Below are positions 9,431 through 18,664 of a stretch of DNA of 64,000 bases, piece after piece. Source of the DNA: CAJQLB01 sp041392065. Its GTDB lineage: Bacteria; Bacteroidota; Bacteroidia; Flavobacteriales; Flavobacteriaceae. Within the stretch, counting starts at the first letter, position 1. Each line of letters opens with the position of its first letter. The notes below the pieces were generated by a model that saw only the letters and a program-made list of their open reading frames with translations, made no database searches and was not told where the DNA came from. A program made the position numbers and the translations under genes. The stretch covers positions 372,001 to 436,000 of the forward strand of contig JAWKMU010000002.1 of NCBI GenBank assembly GCA_041392065.1. The letters are read 5' to 3'.

Positions 9431-12346
9431 ATGAAAAAAATTCTACTATCCATCCTTTTTGTGCTTTTTATATCTTATACATTTGCACAAAAGGATTACC
9501 CAACTTATATTGCCAACGCAACTTATTTGGGTGTTTCACAACCTTTGAGGGATTTGCCGAAAGTTGTCCCAACGCATAACAATGATCCAGAAAATTTTAA
9601 GTATGGAAATAATGAAATGCGTTATCCTAAAAAATTCAATCAAAATGCATTGCCTTTAAATGGTGAGGCTAAAGCGCAACGTGATTTTGGAGGTATTAAT
9701 TCCTATGCCTTAGAAGAAGATTTTATAGGTACAAGTATTACTGAAACTCAAGGATTTGTTCCACCAGACCCAACAGGAGCTGTTGGTCCAAACCATTATG
9801 TACATGCAGTGAATTCTGCATTTAAAATTTTCGATAAATCAGGGAATGTTCTAGCTGGTCCATCAAATTTAGGAACACTATGGCCTGGAAATGTTAACGA
9901 CGGAGACCCAATAGTGTTATACGATCAGTTAGCGGATAGGTGGTTTATTAGCCAATTCAACACATCCAATAATGGGTTAATGATTGCCGTGTCTACAACT
10001 CCAGATCCAACTGGGACTTATAACACTTGGGAATACCCATTATCTTCTTTTCCAGATTATCCACATTATACCATTTGGCATGACGCTTATTATTTAACAG
10101 CAAATAAATCTGGAAACAATACTTACGCGTTAGATAGACAGGCGTTAATAGATGGAGAAGCAAGTCCTGCTATTGTTGGTTTTACTTTGCCAGGAATAGT
10201 TCAAAATACAAACACGGTTTTTAGTCCAGAACCTGCAAATTTGTTAGGTTCATCATATGATGCGAATACTCCTGGATATATTGTTTACCTACAAGATGAT
10301 GGTTGGAGTGGAGCGATAACCCAAGATCATTTAAAAATCTGGGAAATCGATATGGATTGGGTAACAACTTCAAATTCTACTGTTTCTGCTGTACCATTAC
10401 AATTAAATACAGTTCCATTTGAATCTACTTTTGCTCCTTTTGGTACTGGAGATGTGGCACAACCAGGAACAGGACAAAAAATAGATATGATTGGTGGTGT
10501 TATTTCTTATATGGTTCAGTATCGAAAATTTGCTAGCCACAACTCAATGATAGTGACTTTCAATGTTGATGTAGATGGTAATGATTTATCTGGAGTTAGA
10601 TGGTTTGAGTTAAGAAATGATTCATCAAACCCTTGGAGTATTTATCAAGAAGGTACTTATGCTCCAGCAGATGGGCATAGTCGTTTTATGGGAAGTGCCG
10701 CAATTGATGCACAAGGTAACATCGGTTTGGCATTTAATATTGCGAGTGGAACTTTGCCTGTTGGTATAAGATATACAGGACGTTATTTTGATGATCCATT
10801 GGGAACCATGACAGTAGCTGAAACTACAATTGTAGATGGTATCGGAGTGCAAACATTTTCAAATCGTTTTGGAGATTATTCTCACTTAACCATGGATCCA
10901 GATGATTTCACGTTCTGGCACACTGCTGAATACTTTACTGCTACAAACTCTTGGTCTACAAGAATAGCATCTTTTACTTTATCTGGAGGTTTTGAAAATG
11001 ATTTAGGTGTTGCTGATATAATATCGCCAAGCGATGCCACTTTAGGAAGTACAGAAAGTGTTCAAGTAAGAGTTAAAAATTATGGTACGCTTGATCAAAG
11101 CAATTTTGATATAGAGTTAAGGTTAGATGATGTTTTAGTCGCTACTGAAACTTACACAGGAACATTAACAGCAGGTACATCTGACACTTTTACTTTTGCG
11201 CAAACAGTAAATTTATCAACAGGAGGGCAAACATATAATTTAAAGGCAAAAACCATATTAGGAACAGACGAGTTTAATGTTAACGATGAATTTGAAAAAG
11301 ATGTAAGGAATGTATTTATGAATGATATAGGAGTAACTGCTATTACTGCACCAGTTTCTGGAGAAGGATTAGGGTCTGAAACCGTAACCGTAACCATTGA
11401 AAATTTTGGGACAGTAGATCAAACAGGATTCAACGTTAATTATGTGATTAATGGAGGTACTCCAGTTGTTGAAACTGTTGGAGTAAATTTACCAGCTGGT
11501 GGCTCAATCTCTTATTCATTTGCAACTCTTGCTAATTTATCTACTGTAGGAAGCTATGATTTTACTTCTTCTACTTTGTTGGGAAGTGATGGAGATGCAT
11601 CAAATAATACTGCATCAAGCACTGTTATAAATTTTGATTGTACTACTAATACTAATGAAGATAATTTTGCTGTTGGACCTAATGCAGGTACAGTAACAGA
11701 ATCAATAATCAATATTCCTGATAACAAAGTTATTTCAGATATTAATGTTACTGTAAATATTAATCATACTTATGTTTCGGATTTAGTGATTAAATTAGTT
11801 GGTCCAGATAACACAGAGGTAATTTTGTCTGATGAAAATGGTAGTTCTGGAGATAATTTTATTAATACAGTTTTTGATGATGATGCAAGTGTAAATATCT
11901 CATCTGGGTCAGCCCCTTTTACAGGTTCATTTATACCTGATGGTGATTTAAATGATTTTAATGGTTTATCTTCTGCAGGTGATTGGAAACTTGTTATAAC
12001 CGATAACTACAATCAAGATGGTGGAGCGCTTTTGGATTGGACTATTCAAATTTGTGCTGATAGTAGCTTATCTATAGGAGATCAATTGGTAGATACCAAT
12101 TTGATTGTATTATACAAAGGAAATGGACAGTACTTGGTAAAATTACCAACAAGTACTGTAACTGAAGGTTTAAAATTGTCTGTTATGAATGCTCTTGGAC
12201 AAATGATTTTTATGAAATCGCTTGAAAATGAAACTGGACAAGGTTATCAATATAACCTTGATATGTCTAATGCTTCTTCTGGAGTTTATTTTGTAAGAAT
12301 TGGAAACAATAGAGCTGGAAATATGAAACGAATTATTGTGGATTAA
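9431..12346 (+). CDS. T9SS-exported multidomain protein (CARDB-like repeats, P domain, type A sorting domain)
   Basis: The start MKKILLSILFVLFISYTFAQ gives a clean signal peptide; a frame extension to 9404 adds nine residues in front and is rejected. Of 971 residues, about 20-515 are an uncharacterised region that looks like a beta-propeller or lectin-like surface domain (VPPDPTGAVGPNHYVHAVNS). Two CARDB-like beta-sandwich repeats follow (about 522-620 and 630-735; both begin NDLGV or NDIGV). A proprotein-convertase P domain spans about 736-876 (INHTYVSDLVIKLVGP ... GDWKLVITDNYNQDGGALLDW), and a T9SS type A sorting domain ends the chain (GLKLSVMNALGQ ... SSGVYFVRIGN). P domains usually accompany proteases, but I see no catalytic triad. 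Likely cell-surface or secreted; substrate unknown. Confidence 0.9.
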   Translation: MKKILLSILFVLFISYTFAQKDYPTYIANATYLGVSQPLRDLPKVVPTHNNDPENFKYGNNEMRYPKKFNQNALPLNGEAKAQRDFGGINSYALEEDFIGTSITETQGFVPPDPTGAVGPNHYVHAVNSAFKIFDKSGNVLAGPSNLGTLWPGNVNDGDPIVLYDQLADRWFISQFNTSNNGLMIAVSTTPDPTGTYNTWEYPLSSFPDYPHYTIWHDAYYLTANKSGNNTYALDRQALIDGEASPAIVGFTLPGIVQNTNTVFSPEPANLLGSSYDANTPGYIVYLQDDGWSGAITQDHLKIWEIDMDWVTTSNSTVSAVPLQLNTVPFESTFAPFGTGDVAQPGTGQKIDMIGGVISYMVQYRKFASHNSMIVTFNVDVDGNDLSGVRWFELRNDSSNPWSIYQEGTYAPADGHSRFMGSAAIDAQGNIGLAFNIASGTLPVGIRYTGRYFDDPLGTMTVAETTIVDGIGVQTFSNRFGDYSHLTMDPDDFTFWHTAEYFTATNSWSTRIASFTLSGGFENDLGVADIISPSDATLGSTESVQVRVKNYGTLDQSNFDIELRLDDVLVATETYTGTLTAGTSDTFTFAQTVNLSTGGQTYNLKAKTILGTDEFNVNDEFEKDVRNVFMNDIGVTAITAPVSGEGLGSETVTVTIENFGTVDQTGFNVNYVINGGTPVVETVGVNLPAGGSISYSFATLANLSTVGSYDFTSSTLLGSDGDASNNTASSTVINFDCTTNTNEDNFAVGPNAGTVTESIINIPDNKVISDINVTVNINHTYVSDLVIKLVGPDNTEVILSDENGSSGDNFINTVFDDDASVNISSGSAPFTGSFIPDGDLNDFNGLSSAGDWKLVITDNYNQDGGALLDWTIQICADSSLSIGDQLVDTNLIVLYKGNGQYLVKLPTSTVTEGLKLSVMNALGQMIFMKSLENETGQGYQYNLDMSNASSGVYFVRIGNNRAGNMKRIIVD

Positions 12347-12365
12347 TTAGTAAATAATTTTAATA

Positions 12366-12392
12366 AAAAGGCACAACATTGTTGTGCCTTTT
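12366..12392. terminator. Bidirectional terminator between convergent genes
   Basis: A 12-bp stem AAAAGGCACAAC / GTTGTGCCTTTT with loop ATT, flanked by A and T runs. It lies between the stops at 12346 (+) and 12429 (-) and can serve both. Confidence 0.85.
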
Positions 12393-12428
12393 ATTTTTTA
12401 ATAATATTGTTTTTATACTGCTTGTTCC

Positions 12429-14144
12429 TTACGAATTAGAAGCCCTATTGCTTAATGATTGTATTAATATTGCAATAATCATTACAATAATACAACCAAC
12501 GAAATTAAGCCATAAGAAAGGTAAATTAATAAACTCAAATTCATTTAAAAAGAATAATGCAAATACTATAACTTGAGTTATTAAAGCTGCAACAAAAACC
12601 GCATTCCCTTTTACAGTTTTTATAAAGAATGCCAATAAAAAGATACCTAAAACATTTCCATAAAAAATAGAACCAATAATATTTACCAACTGAATTAAAT
12701 TTTCGGCAAGGTTGGCTACACACGCAATGCAAATGGCTAAAATTCCCCATCCTAAGGTAAACCATTTAGAAACTTTTACCATTTCGGTTTCTGATTTTTC
12801 TGAAGTGTTTCTTTTGTATAAATCTATAGTTGTAGTTGATGCTAAAGCATTCAATTCACTCGAAGTACTAGACATAGCAGCACTTAATATTACGGCGAGC
12901 AATAAGCCTATTAACCCTCTTGGCAAATTATTAAGAATAAACGTAATGAACATATAATCTTTGTCATTACTCTCAACCTTTTTTTGTTGCTCTTCAGAAG
13001 CTTTTTTGATTAACTCCTGAGCTTCACCTCTAAGTTCATCATTAGCTTCATTAGCCAGAGCAATATATTTCGCAGCATTTTCATCAGCATTTTCTAAATA
13101 ATTTAAAATGATGGTTTGCTTATCATTAAAAATCTTGGTTTGTTCGTCAATTAAAGCGTTATATTCATCTGCATATTCAGAATTTAAAACAACTTCAGTA
13201 GCTTCAGGGTTAAAGTTTAGTGGTGCTTCATTAAATTGATAAAACACAAACACCATAACACCAACAAGGAGAATAAAAAATTGCATTGGTACTTTTAAGA
13301 GTCCATTAAAAACCAAACCTAACTGCATTTCTTTAACCGATTTGCCAGACAAATATCGTTGTACCTGACTTTGGTCTGTGCCAAAATAGGACAGCATTAA
13401 AAATGTGCCACCAATAATACCACTCCAAAAAGTATATCTATTATTTAAATCGAATGAAAAATCCAAGATGTTCATTTTACCACTTGCTCCAGCAATTTCC
13501 AATGCTTTTGTAAAAGTGATTTTTTCAGGAAGCTTGTTTACAATTAAAATGAAAGCAATTATCATTCCTGTGAAAATAACAACCATTTGATGCTTTTGGG
13601 TAACGTTTACAGCTTTAGTTCCGCCAGAAACAGTATAAATGATCACAAGTAATCCTATGATGATATTCAACAATAGTAAATTCCAACCTAAAACTACTGA
13701 TAAAATAATGGCAGGAGCAAAAATGGTAATTCCTGCTGCCAAACCTCGCTGAATTAAAAAGAGGATGGCAGTTAAAGTTCTTGTTTTTAAATCGAATCTG
13801 TTTTCTAAAAACTCATAAGCTGTGTAAACTTTTAAACGATGATACAATGGTATAAACACCATACAGATAACAACCATTGCTATTGGTAAACCAAAATAAA
13901 ATTGTACAAATCCCATTCCGTCATTATAGGCTTGTCCTGGAGTAGAAAGAAAAGTAATGGCACTGGCTTGCGTTGCCATAACAGATAAGCCAATGGTCCA
14001 CCATTTTGAGGTGTTACCACCTTTTAAATAGTCTTGTACGTCTTTACTTTTTCTGGTTTTCCAAGTACCATATAAAACAATGGTTAAGAGCGTTGCTAAT
14101 AAAATTGTCCAATCAAGAGTTTCAAGCTTTATAAAATGGTTCAT
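12429..14144 (-). CDS. Sodium:solute symporter (SSS family) with a coiled-coil insertion
   Basis: A 571-residue Na+-coupled transporter with 13-14 predicted membrane helices. Family signatures are TDQSQVQRYLSG (256-267) and the Na2-site helix SAAMSSTSSELNALAS (421-436). Residues about 304-396 form a long charged, helical insertion (YADEYNALIDEQTKIF ... EAQELIKKASEEQQKK) between two membrane helices, which is longer than in vSGLT or PutP. It ends the three-gene cassette: deacetylase stop, 1 nt, 38-aa gene, 1 nt, this start. The neighbour suggests uptake of a sugar, amino sugar or related product released outside; the substrate itself cannot be read from sequence. Confidence 0.92.
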   Translation of the reverse strand: MNHFIKLETLDWTILLATLLTIVLYGTWKTRKSKDVQDYLKGGNTSKWWTIGLSVMATQASAITFLSTPGQAYNDGMGFVQFYFGLPIAMVVICMVFIPLYHRLKVYTAYEFLENRFDLKTRTLTAILFLIQRGLAAGITIFAPAIILSVVLGWNLLLLNIIIGLLVIIYTVSGGTKAVNVTQKHQMVVIFTGMIIAFILIVNKLPEKITFTKALEIAGASGKMNILDFSFDLNNRYTFWSGIIGGTFLMLSYFGTDQSQVQRYLSGKSVKEMQLGLVFNGLLKVPMQFFILLVGVMVFVFYQFNEAPLNFNPEATEVVLNSEYADEYNALIDEQTKIFNDKQTIILNYLENADENAAKYIALANEANDELRGEAQELIKKASEEQQKKVESNDKDYMFITFILNNLPRGLIGLLLAVILSAAMSSTSSELNALASTTTIDLYKRNTSEKSETEMVKVSKWFTLGWGILAICIACVANLAENLIQLVNIIGSIFYGNVLGIFLLAFFIKTVKGNAVFVAALITQVIVFALFFLNEFEFINLPFLWLNFVGCIIVMIIAILIQSLSNRASNS

Positions 14145-14145
14145 A

Positions 14146-14262
14146 TTATAAAAATGCTGCAGTTAGAAAATAAAAGATGATGATATAAATTGCATTTGCA
14201 ACCAGTACTAAAGTGTACCAATTTTTCCAACCTTCTTTTTTACTATCGTGAGATTCTTCCAT
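14146..14262 (-). CDS. 38-residue single-helix membrane protein, likely accessory to the symporter
   Basis: Reading the minus strand between the two large genes gives an open frame MEESHDSKKEGWKNWYTLVL... ending ...FLTAAFL-stop (38 codons). It has a charged N-terminus, a WKNWYTLVL interface and one hydrophobic helix (about residues 17-38). Its start is 1 nt after the deacetylase stop (14264) and its stop 1 nt before the symporter ATG (14144), spacing that is hard to explain unless it is translated. SSS transporters elsewhere have small accessory partners (for example YjcH with ActP, YhdT with PanF, and DUF4212 proteins), so a symporter subunit is the natural inference, not proven. Confidence 0.78.
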   Translation of the reverse strand: MEESHDSKKEGWKNWYTLVLVANAIYIIIFYFLTAAFL

Positions 14263-14263
14263 T

Positions 14264-16786
14264 TTAATCGTTTATTTTCTTGTCTAAATTAATGTTTTCC
14301 TTTCCTATAGAAAGCATATTTGCAAACAGTCTGTAAGCTCCTGAAACACCTTCAGGAAATTCTCTAAAAAAGCTCAATCCAGTATAAATATAATGACCTT
14401 TACCATGTTTTGCCACTAAAAGACTACCTGTTTTTGGTGTTTCACCTTTGTCATTTATTGATATAAGAGGTGTAAATTCATTGCTCCATTGATCTGGAAA
14501 ATACAAGCCTCGCTCTTGAGTCCAACCTTTAAAATCGTCTTGTGTGATTTTATTTGGGAAGTTTAATAATTCGTGGTCAGGATTTATGACTAATACTTCA
14601 GCGTTTTCATCAGTAACTCTATCTCTTGATAATCTCAAATCGTAAGGTGCAATATTATCTACTTTTATGCCTCTGTTCGTATTGTACTGCACAATCATAT
14701 TGCCTCCTTGCTCAACAAAATTAAAAAGTAATTGCTGTTTAAATTTTAACTCATCAACAACATTATAGGCACGAATACCAACCACGACGGCATCAAACCT
14801 TGAAAGCGTTTCGGCTGTAATATCTTCTGGTTTTATTTTTACAACGTTGTAACCAATTTGCTGCAAACTTTCTGGAACTACATCACCTGCACCTTCAATA
14901 TAAGCAATGTTTTCACCTCTTTTTTTAATATCTAATCGTACAATTTTACTTTCACTTGGTAGTAAAACCGTTTGAAAAGGAATATGACTGTAATCAATTT
15001 CAACAAGCTCTTTTGAGTAGATCTTATCTCCAACAAAAACTTTAGGAGTTAGGTAGCCTTCACTTTGATTTTTTGGTGGAATGACTGTAAATACTAATGT
15101 CTGTTCTTCATCTTTATTTGATAAAGAGATCTTCTGTTTGTCTGGATACACATTCCAACCCTCTGGATGATCAATTTGTACAAAACCTTCAAGGTTATTT
15201 TTTCCTGCTTTTACTTTTACTTGAATATCTCTTTGTTTATCATTTTCAAAAATGATTACTTTTTCAGTAATGCTTACTGTAGCTTCAGGAATAATTTCAA
15301 AAGGCCTGTATAGTTCTCCTTTGTCTGGTTCAGAATATCTGTAAATAACATCTTTAGTGTAAGAAATAGGAATATTATTAATTAATAAATTAAATGTTAC
15401 AGTAATAGCTCTTGGCGTTTCAGGAAGACCAATTAGATTTCTATCGTTTACATTGTACATGCCAAGAGTTCCTTTATTTTCAAGCCAATATGGAGCAGTG
15501 TTATTTGTACTTTTTAAACTAATGGTTTCTTCAAAATTAAATTTAGTGTTGTTTGTTAATTCAACCTTTTTGGTAATACCTTCTTTTAAGTTAGGAATTT
15601 CATATGAAATAAGTTGTATTGGGATGTTGCTTCTATTTAGAACCTCTAAATTTAGCTTCACTTCACTTGTGTTACTTGCCGTTGGAGTATTAGAAGAAGC
15701 TTCTAAGTACAATCCAGTACAAGCTTGAATGATTGCTTTTATTTCTTTGGTTTTTATTTGCTTCCAATGGTTGTCTTCTAGTTTTTGAATAAGCTGGTAA
15801 GCTTTGATTAAGTCACTAATGTGCTCTGAAGAATTTTTAAAATTGAAGTTAGCTTCAACCTTATTTAAAATTTCACCAATTACATTACCTCCTTTTACAC
15901 GATTCCATGAAGTATCTATTCCTGAAAATACGTTTGAGTTATCTGTAAGATCGCCTTTGAGCAGTTGAATGTATTCTTCTTGAGAACCTCGTTGCGTTAA
16001 TCTACCAAACCCTTGGCATAAATGCTGACTACTTGCTAAAGAAGCAACTTCATTGTTTGATAGACCTTTTAAAGGATAGTAAACTCCAATATCTATTTTT
16101 ATCATTCCAGTTTTATCAGCTTTTTCAAAATTTTCCTGACTGCCATAAAACCACCAACCTGTATTAAAAAACAAACGTTTAGGTTGCCAAGCTTCTACAT
16201 ATTTTAATTGGTCTGAGAATACACTTTTATCGTTTGCCAAATCAAAAGCTTCCATGCTTAGTAAAGCAGAACTTGTATGATGACCATGAGTTTCTCCAGC
16301 GCTATTGTGATCAAATCTATTTATGACTACGTCTGGCTTAAATTTTCTAATTGCCCAAACAACATCACTTAGAACCTCTTCTTTATTCCAAATAGTAAGA
16401 GTTTCATCTGGGTGTTTTGAGTAACCAAAATCGTTAGCTCTAGTAAACATTTGTTCGCCACCATCTATGCTTCTTGCGGCCAACAATTCTTGAGTTCTAA
16501 TAACACCAAGCAACTCTCTCAGTTCTGGTCCAATAAGGTTTTGCCCACCATCTCCACGAGTAAGAGATAAATATGCTGTTCTGGCTTTAACATGATTTTC
16601 CATATAGGAAATGAGTCGTGTGTTTTCATCATCTGGATGAGCAGCAACATAAAGTACAGAGCCTAAAAAATTTAGTTTTTGAACTGATTCATAAATTTGA
16701 GACGAATTTAATTTATCAGGTTGTTGCGCATTAGATAATAATATAAGAATGACTGTGAAAAATGAGGATAGTGTAGTCTTTTTCAT
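14264..16786 (-). CDS. Exported PIG-L/LmbE-family deacetylase with C-terminal beta-sandwich and ThuA-like region
   Basis: An 840-residue protein with a signal peptide (MKKTTLSSFFTVILILLSNAQ). The N-terminal PIG-L domain (about 40-260) has the metal and catalytic motif AHPDDE (49-54) and the second metal site HGHH (167-170). After a helical linker come beta-sandwich segments, including an NEW3-like stretch (NLEGFVQIDHPEGWNVYP), and a C-terminal region resembling ThuA or class I amidotransferase folds (RFDAVVVGIRAYNVVDELK ... GGNMIVQYNTNRG). It is about 3.5 times the size of a plain PIG-L enzyme such as BshB1, and exported, so the substrate should be an N-acetylated glycan or glycoconjugate outside the cytoplasm. 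It is the first gene of a tightly spaced cassette with a microprotein and an SSS symporter. Confidence 0.9.
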   Translation of the reverse strand: MKKTTLSSFFTVILILLSNAQQPDKLNSSQIYESVQKLNFLGSVLYVAAHPDDENTRLISYMENHVKARTAYLSLTRGDGGQNLIGPELRELLGVIRTQELLAARSIDGGEQMFTRANDFGYSKHPDETLTIWNKEEVLSDVVWAIRKFKPDVVINRFDHNSAGETHGHHTSSALLSMEAFDLANDKSVFSDQLKYVEAWQPKRLFFNTGWWFYGSQENFEKADKTGMIKIDIGVYYPLKGLSNNEVASLASSQHLCQGFGRLTQRGSQEEYIQLLKGDLTDNSNVFSGIDTSWNRVKGGNVIGEILNKVEANFNFKNSSEHISDLIKAYQLIQKLEDNHWKQIKTKEIKAIIQACTGLYLEASSNTPTASNTSEVKLNLEVLNRSNIPIQLISYEIPNLKEGITKKVELTNNTKFNFEETISLKSTNNTAPYWLENKGTLGMYNVNDRNLIGLPETPRAITVTFNLLINNIPISYTKDVIYRYSEPDKGELYRPFEIIPEATVSITEKVIIFENDKQRDIQVKVKAGKNNLEGFVQIDHPEGWNVYPDKQKISLSNKDEEQTLVFTVIPPKNQSEGYLTPKVFVGDKIYSKELVEIDYSHIPFQTVLLPSESKIVRLDIKKRGENIAYIEGAGDVVPESLQQIGYNVVKIKPEDITAETLSRFDAVVVGIRAYNVVDELKFKQQLLFNFVEQGGNMIVQYNTNRGIKVDNIAPYDLRLSRDRVTDENAEVLVINPDHELLNFPNKITQDDFKGWTQERGLYFPDQWSNEFTPLISINDKGETPKTGSLLVAKHGKGHYIYTGLSFFREFPEGVSGAYRLFANMLSIGKENINLDKKIND

Positions 16787-16960
16787 GTGTTTAATTTAAT
16801 AGTTTTCATTTGTCACATGTAACCTTTGATGTTTAAAATAATCATTTTTGAATATTTAAAGATCATTTAAAACATGTCGGTTTCATTATTAAAAGGTTTG
16901 TTGGTAATCAAATATAAAAAAGAAAGTGGGCGAAGTAGGTGCTTTTAAAGTTATTTTAAC

Positions 16961-18037
16961 TTAAAGCCACCTTTTACGTCTAAAGTAGATAATCATAGCA
17001 ATAACCATTGCCACAAAAATTCCCCAAATAATAAAATAGCTGTATTTGTATTTTAGTTCTGGAATATATTCGAAGTTCATACCATAAACGCCAGCAATAA
17101 AGGTAAGTGGAATGAAAATAGATGCCATAATGGTAAGCACTTTCATAACTTCATTCATTTTATTGCTAATGGTAGTCATGTACATGTCCATTAAACTCCA
17201 TACCATTTCACGATAAATATCAATATTTTCTGACACTTGAATGATATGATCATAGATATCACGGAAAAACGTCATTGTTTTTTCCTTTATTAGTGAACTT
17301 TCATGACGTTCAATTCTACTAATAACTTCTCTAAGAGGATATATAGCACGACGAACACGTAAAATTTCACGCTTTAAATCTTGAATTTGTTTGGTTATAT
17401 TATCATCTTGAATACCATTAAAAACATCAGATTCAAGATCTTCAATTTTATTACCAAGGGTTTCAATAATAATAAAGTAATGATCTATTATGGCATCTAA
17501 CAAGGCATAGAGTAAATAATCTGCCTCCATACTTCTTATTCTTCCTCTACCATGGCGAATGCGATCTCTTACTGTATTAAACACATCGCCTTCAGCTTCT
17601 TGAAAAGTAATAACATAACTTTTCCCTAAAATGAGACTAACTTGTTCAGAAACAATGGTTTCGTTGTCGTCATAATAGAGCATTTTTAGCACAATAAATA
17701 AGTAGTCTCCATATTCATCTATTTTTGGACGTTGTGCAGTATTTACAATATCTTCGAGTACTAAAGGGTGAATGCCATAGTGGTTGCCAATTTTTTCTAT
17801 TTCTGTTACATGGCTCAAACCATTAAGATTTATCCATGATATTGGAGAAGATATCTTAAAGCCAAAGGCTTCTTCAACATTTTTTAATTCTTTTTCTTGG
17901 TAAGACTCTTTGTTGTAATTGAAAGATTCTATAAAAAGTTTTTGCTCTGCTTTTTTTCCAGTATAAACCATTGAACCTGGTGCAAGTCCTACTTTTTTGT
18001 TTTGAATTTTAGCGCGTTTCTTTTTAGTCTTCGCCAT
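16961..18037 (-). CDS. corA: CorA-family magnesium/cobalt channel
   Basis: A 358-residue protein with a long cytoplasmic alpha/beta and coiled region and two C-terminal helices. The family signature GMN is at 319-321 (GVYGMNFEYIPEL), placed after the first helix as expected, and the chain ends in the basic tail FRRKRWL. An extended N-terminus (MAKTKKKRAKIQNKKVGLAPGSM) is typical of Bacteroidota CorA. It lies 34 nt after the MscS gene and is probably the last gene of the operon that begins near 21577. Role: passive Mg2+ entry. Confidence 0.95.
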   Translation of the reverse strand: MAKTKKKRAKIQNKKVGLAPGSMVYTGKKAEQKLFIESFNYNKESYQEKELKNVEEAFGFKISSPISWINLNGLSHVTEIEKIGNHYGIHPLVLEDIVNTAQRPKIDEYGDYLFIVLKMLYYDDNETIVSEQVSLILGKSYVITFQEAEGDVFNTVRDRIRHGRGRIRSMEADYLLYALLDAIIDHYFIIIETLGNKIEDLESDVFNGIQDDNITKQIQDLKREILRVRRAIYPLREVISRIERHESSLIKEKTMTFFRDIYDHIIQVSENIDIYREMVWSLMDMYMTTISNKMNEVMKVLTIMASIFIPLTFIAGVYGMNFEYIPELKYKYSYFIIWGIFVAMVIAMIIYFRRKRWL

Positions 18038-18071
18038 GTTGAGTAAAATATGGTTTAATAAATATAACCAT

Positions 18072-18608
18072 TTATACGGTATCTATCCCATCATCTATAG
18101 CATCTTTTTCAACGAGAGTAACTGCTTTTTGTAAGATTAAATTGTTGGGATAGGTTACAAGATCGCCATTGTCTTGTCTTAGATGTAATTGAAAAGCTCT
18201 TATGTCTTCTATTATAGCTTCAACTGGAAAATCTTTATCGTGAATTTGTATTTTGTCACCAACTTTGTAAGGAAAGGAGAAAAACATAATGACTCCAGAA
18301 GTTATATTGCTTAAAATAGACCAAATTGCAAAGAGAGCAATACCAATTACGGCAAAAACCGAAGAAAAAACTAAGGATAAATCTTCTGCTTTAGCACCAA
18401 AAATAAATGAGCCTATTAGTAGTGCTATTAAAAAAAGAAAAACAGTTAAATATCTGTTTATAAGTTTAATTCGAGCGTCATTTATTCCACTTTTTCGACC
18501 TAATTTCCAAACAGCTGTTTTAATGATAAATCTAATGAGGAATAGTATGGCTATTAGAATGAGTGAATTAATGAGTTCACTTTTATAAGTTGTGATAAAA
18601 TTGGTCAT
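18072..18608 (-). CDS. Small MscS-family mechanosensitive channel
   Basis: A 178-residue protein with three predicted membrane helices (about 11-30, 50-68 and 77-115). The last is the pore-helix region SSVFAVIGIALFAIWSILSNITSGVIMFF, followed by a short beta domain (FSFPYKVGDKIQIHDKDFP ... VTYPNNLILQK). It is shorter than E. coli MscS (286 aa) and lacks most of the cytoplasmic vestibule, a minimal form common in Bacteroidota. It is flanked by maf (56 nt upstream) and corA (34 nt downstream) on the same strand. A larger MscS paralogue lies at 52160. Confidence 0.92.
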   Translation of the reverse strand: MTNFITTYKSELINSLILIAILFLIRFIIKTAVWKLGRKSGINDARIKLINRYLTVFLFLIALLIGSFIFGAKAEDLSLVFSSVFAVIGIALFAIWSILSNITSGVIMFFSFPYKVGDKIQIHDKDFPVEAIIEDIRAFQLHLRQDNGDLVTYPNNLILQKAVTLVEKDAIDDGIDTV

Positions 18609-18664
18609 TTATAAAGTATTTGTACAAAGATAAATACCATTTTTGTTATTAATGGTAAAAAAGA

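Noticed and set aside
14264..16786. The large PIG-L protein as a second bacillithiol deacetylase (BshB2)
   Set aside because: It has a signal peptide and is several times larger than BshB enzymes, which are cytoplasmic; a dedicated BshB1 is present at 29688.
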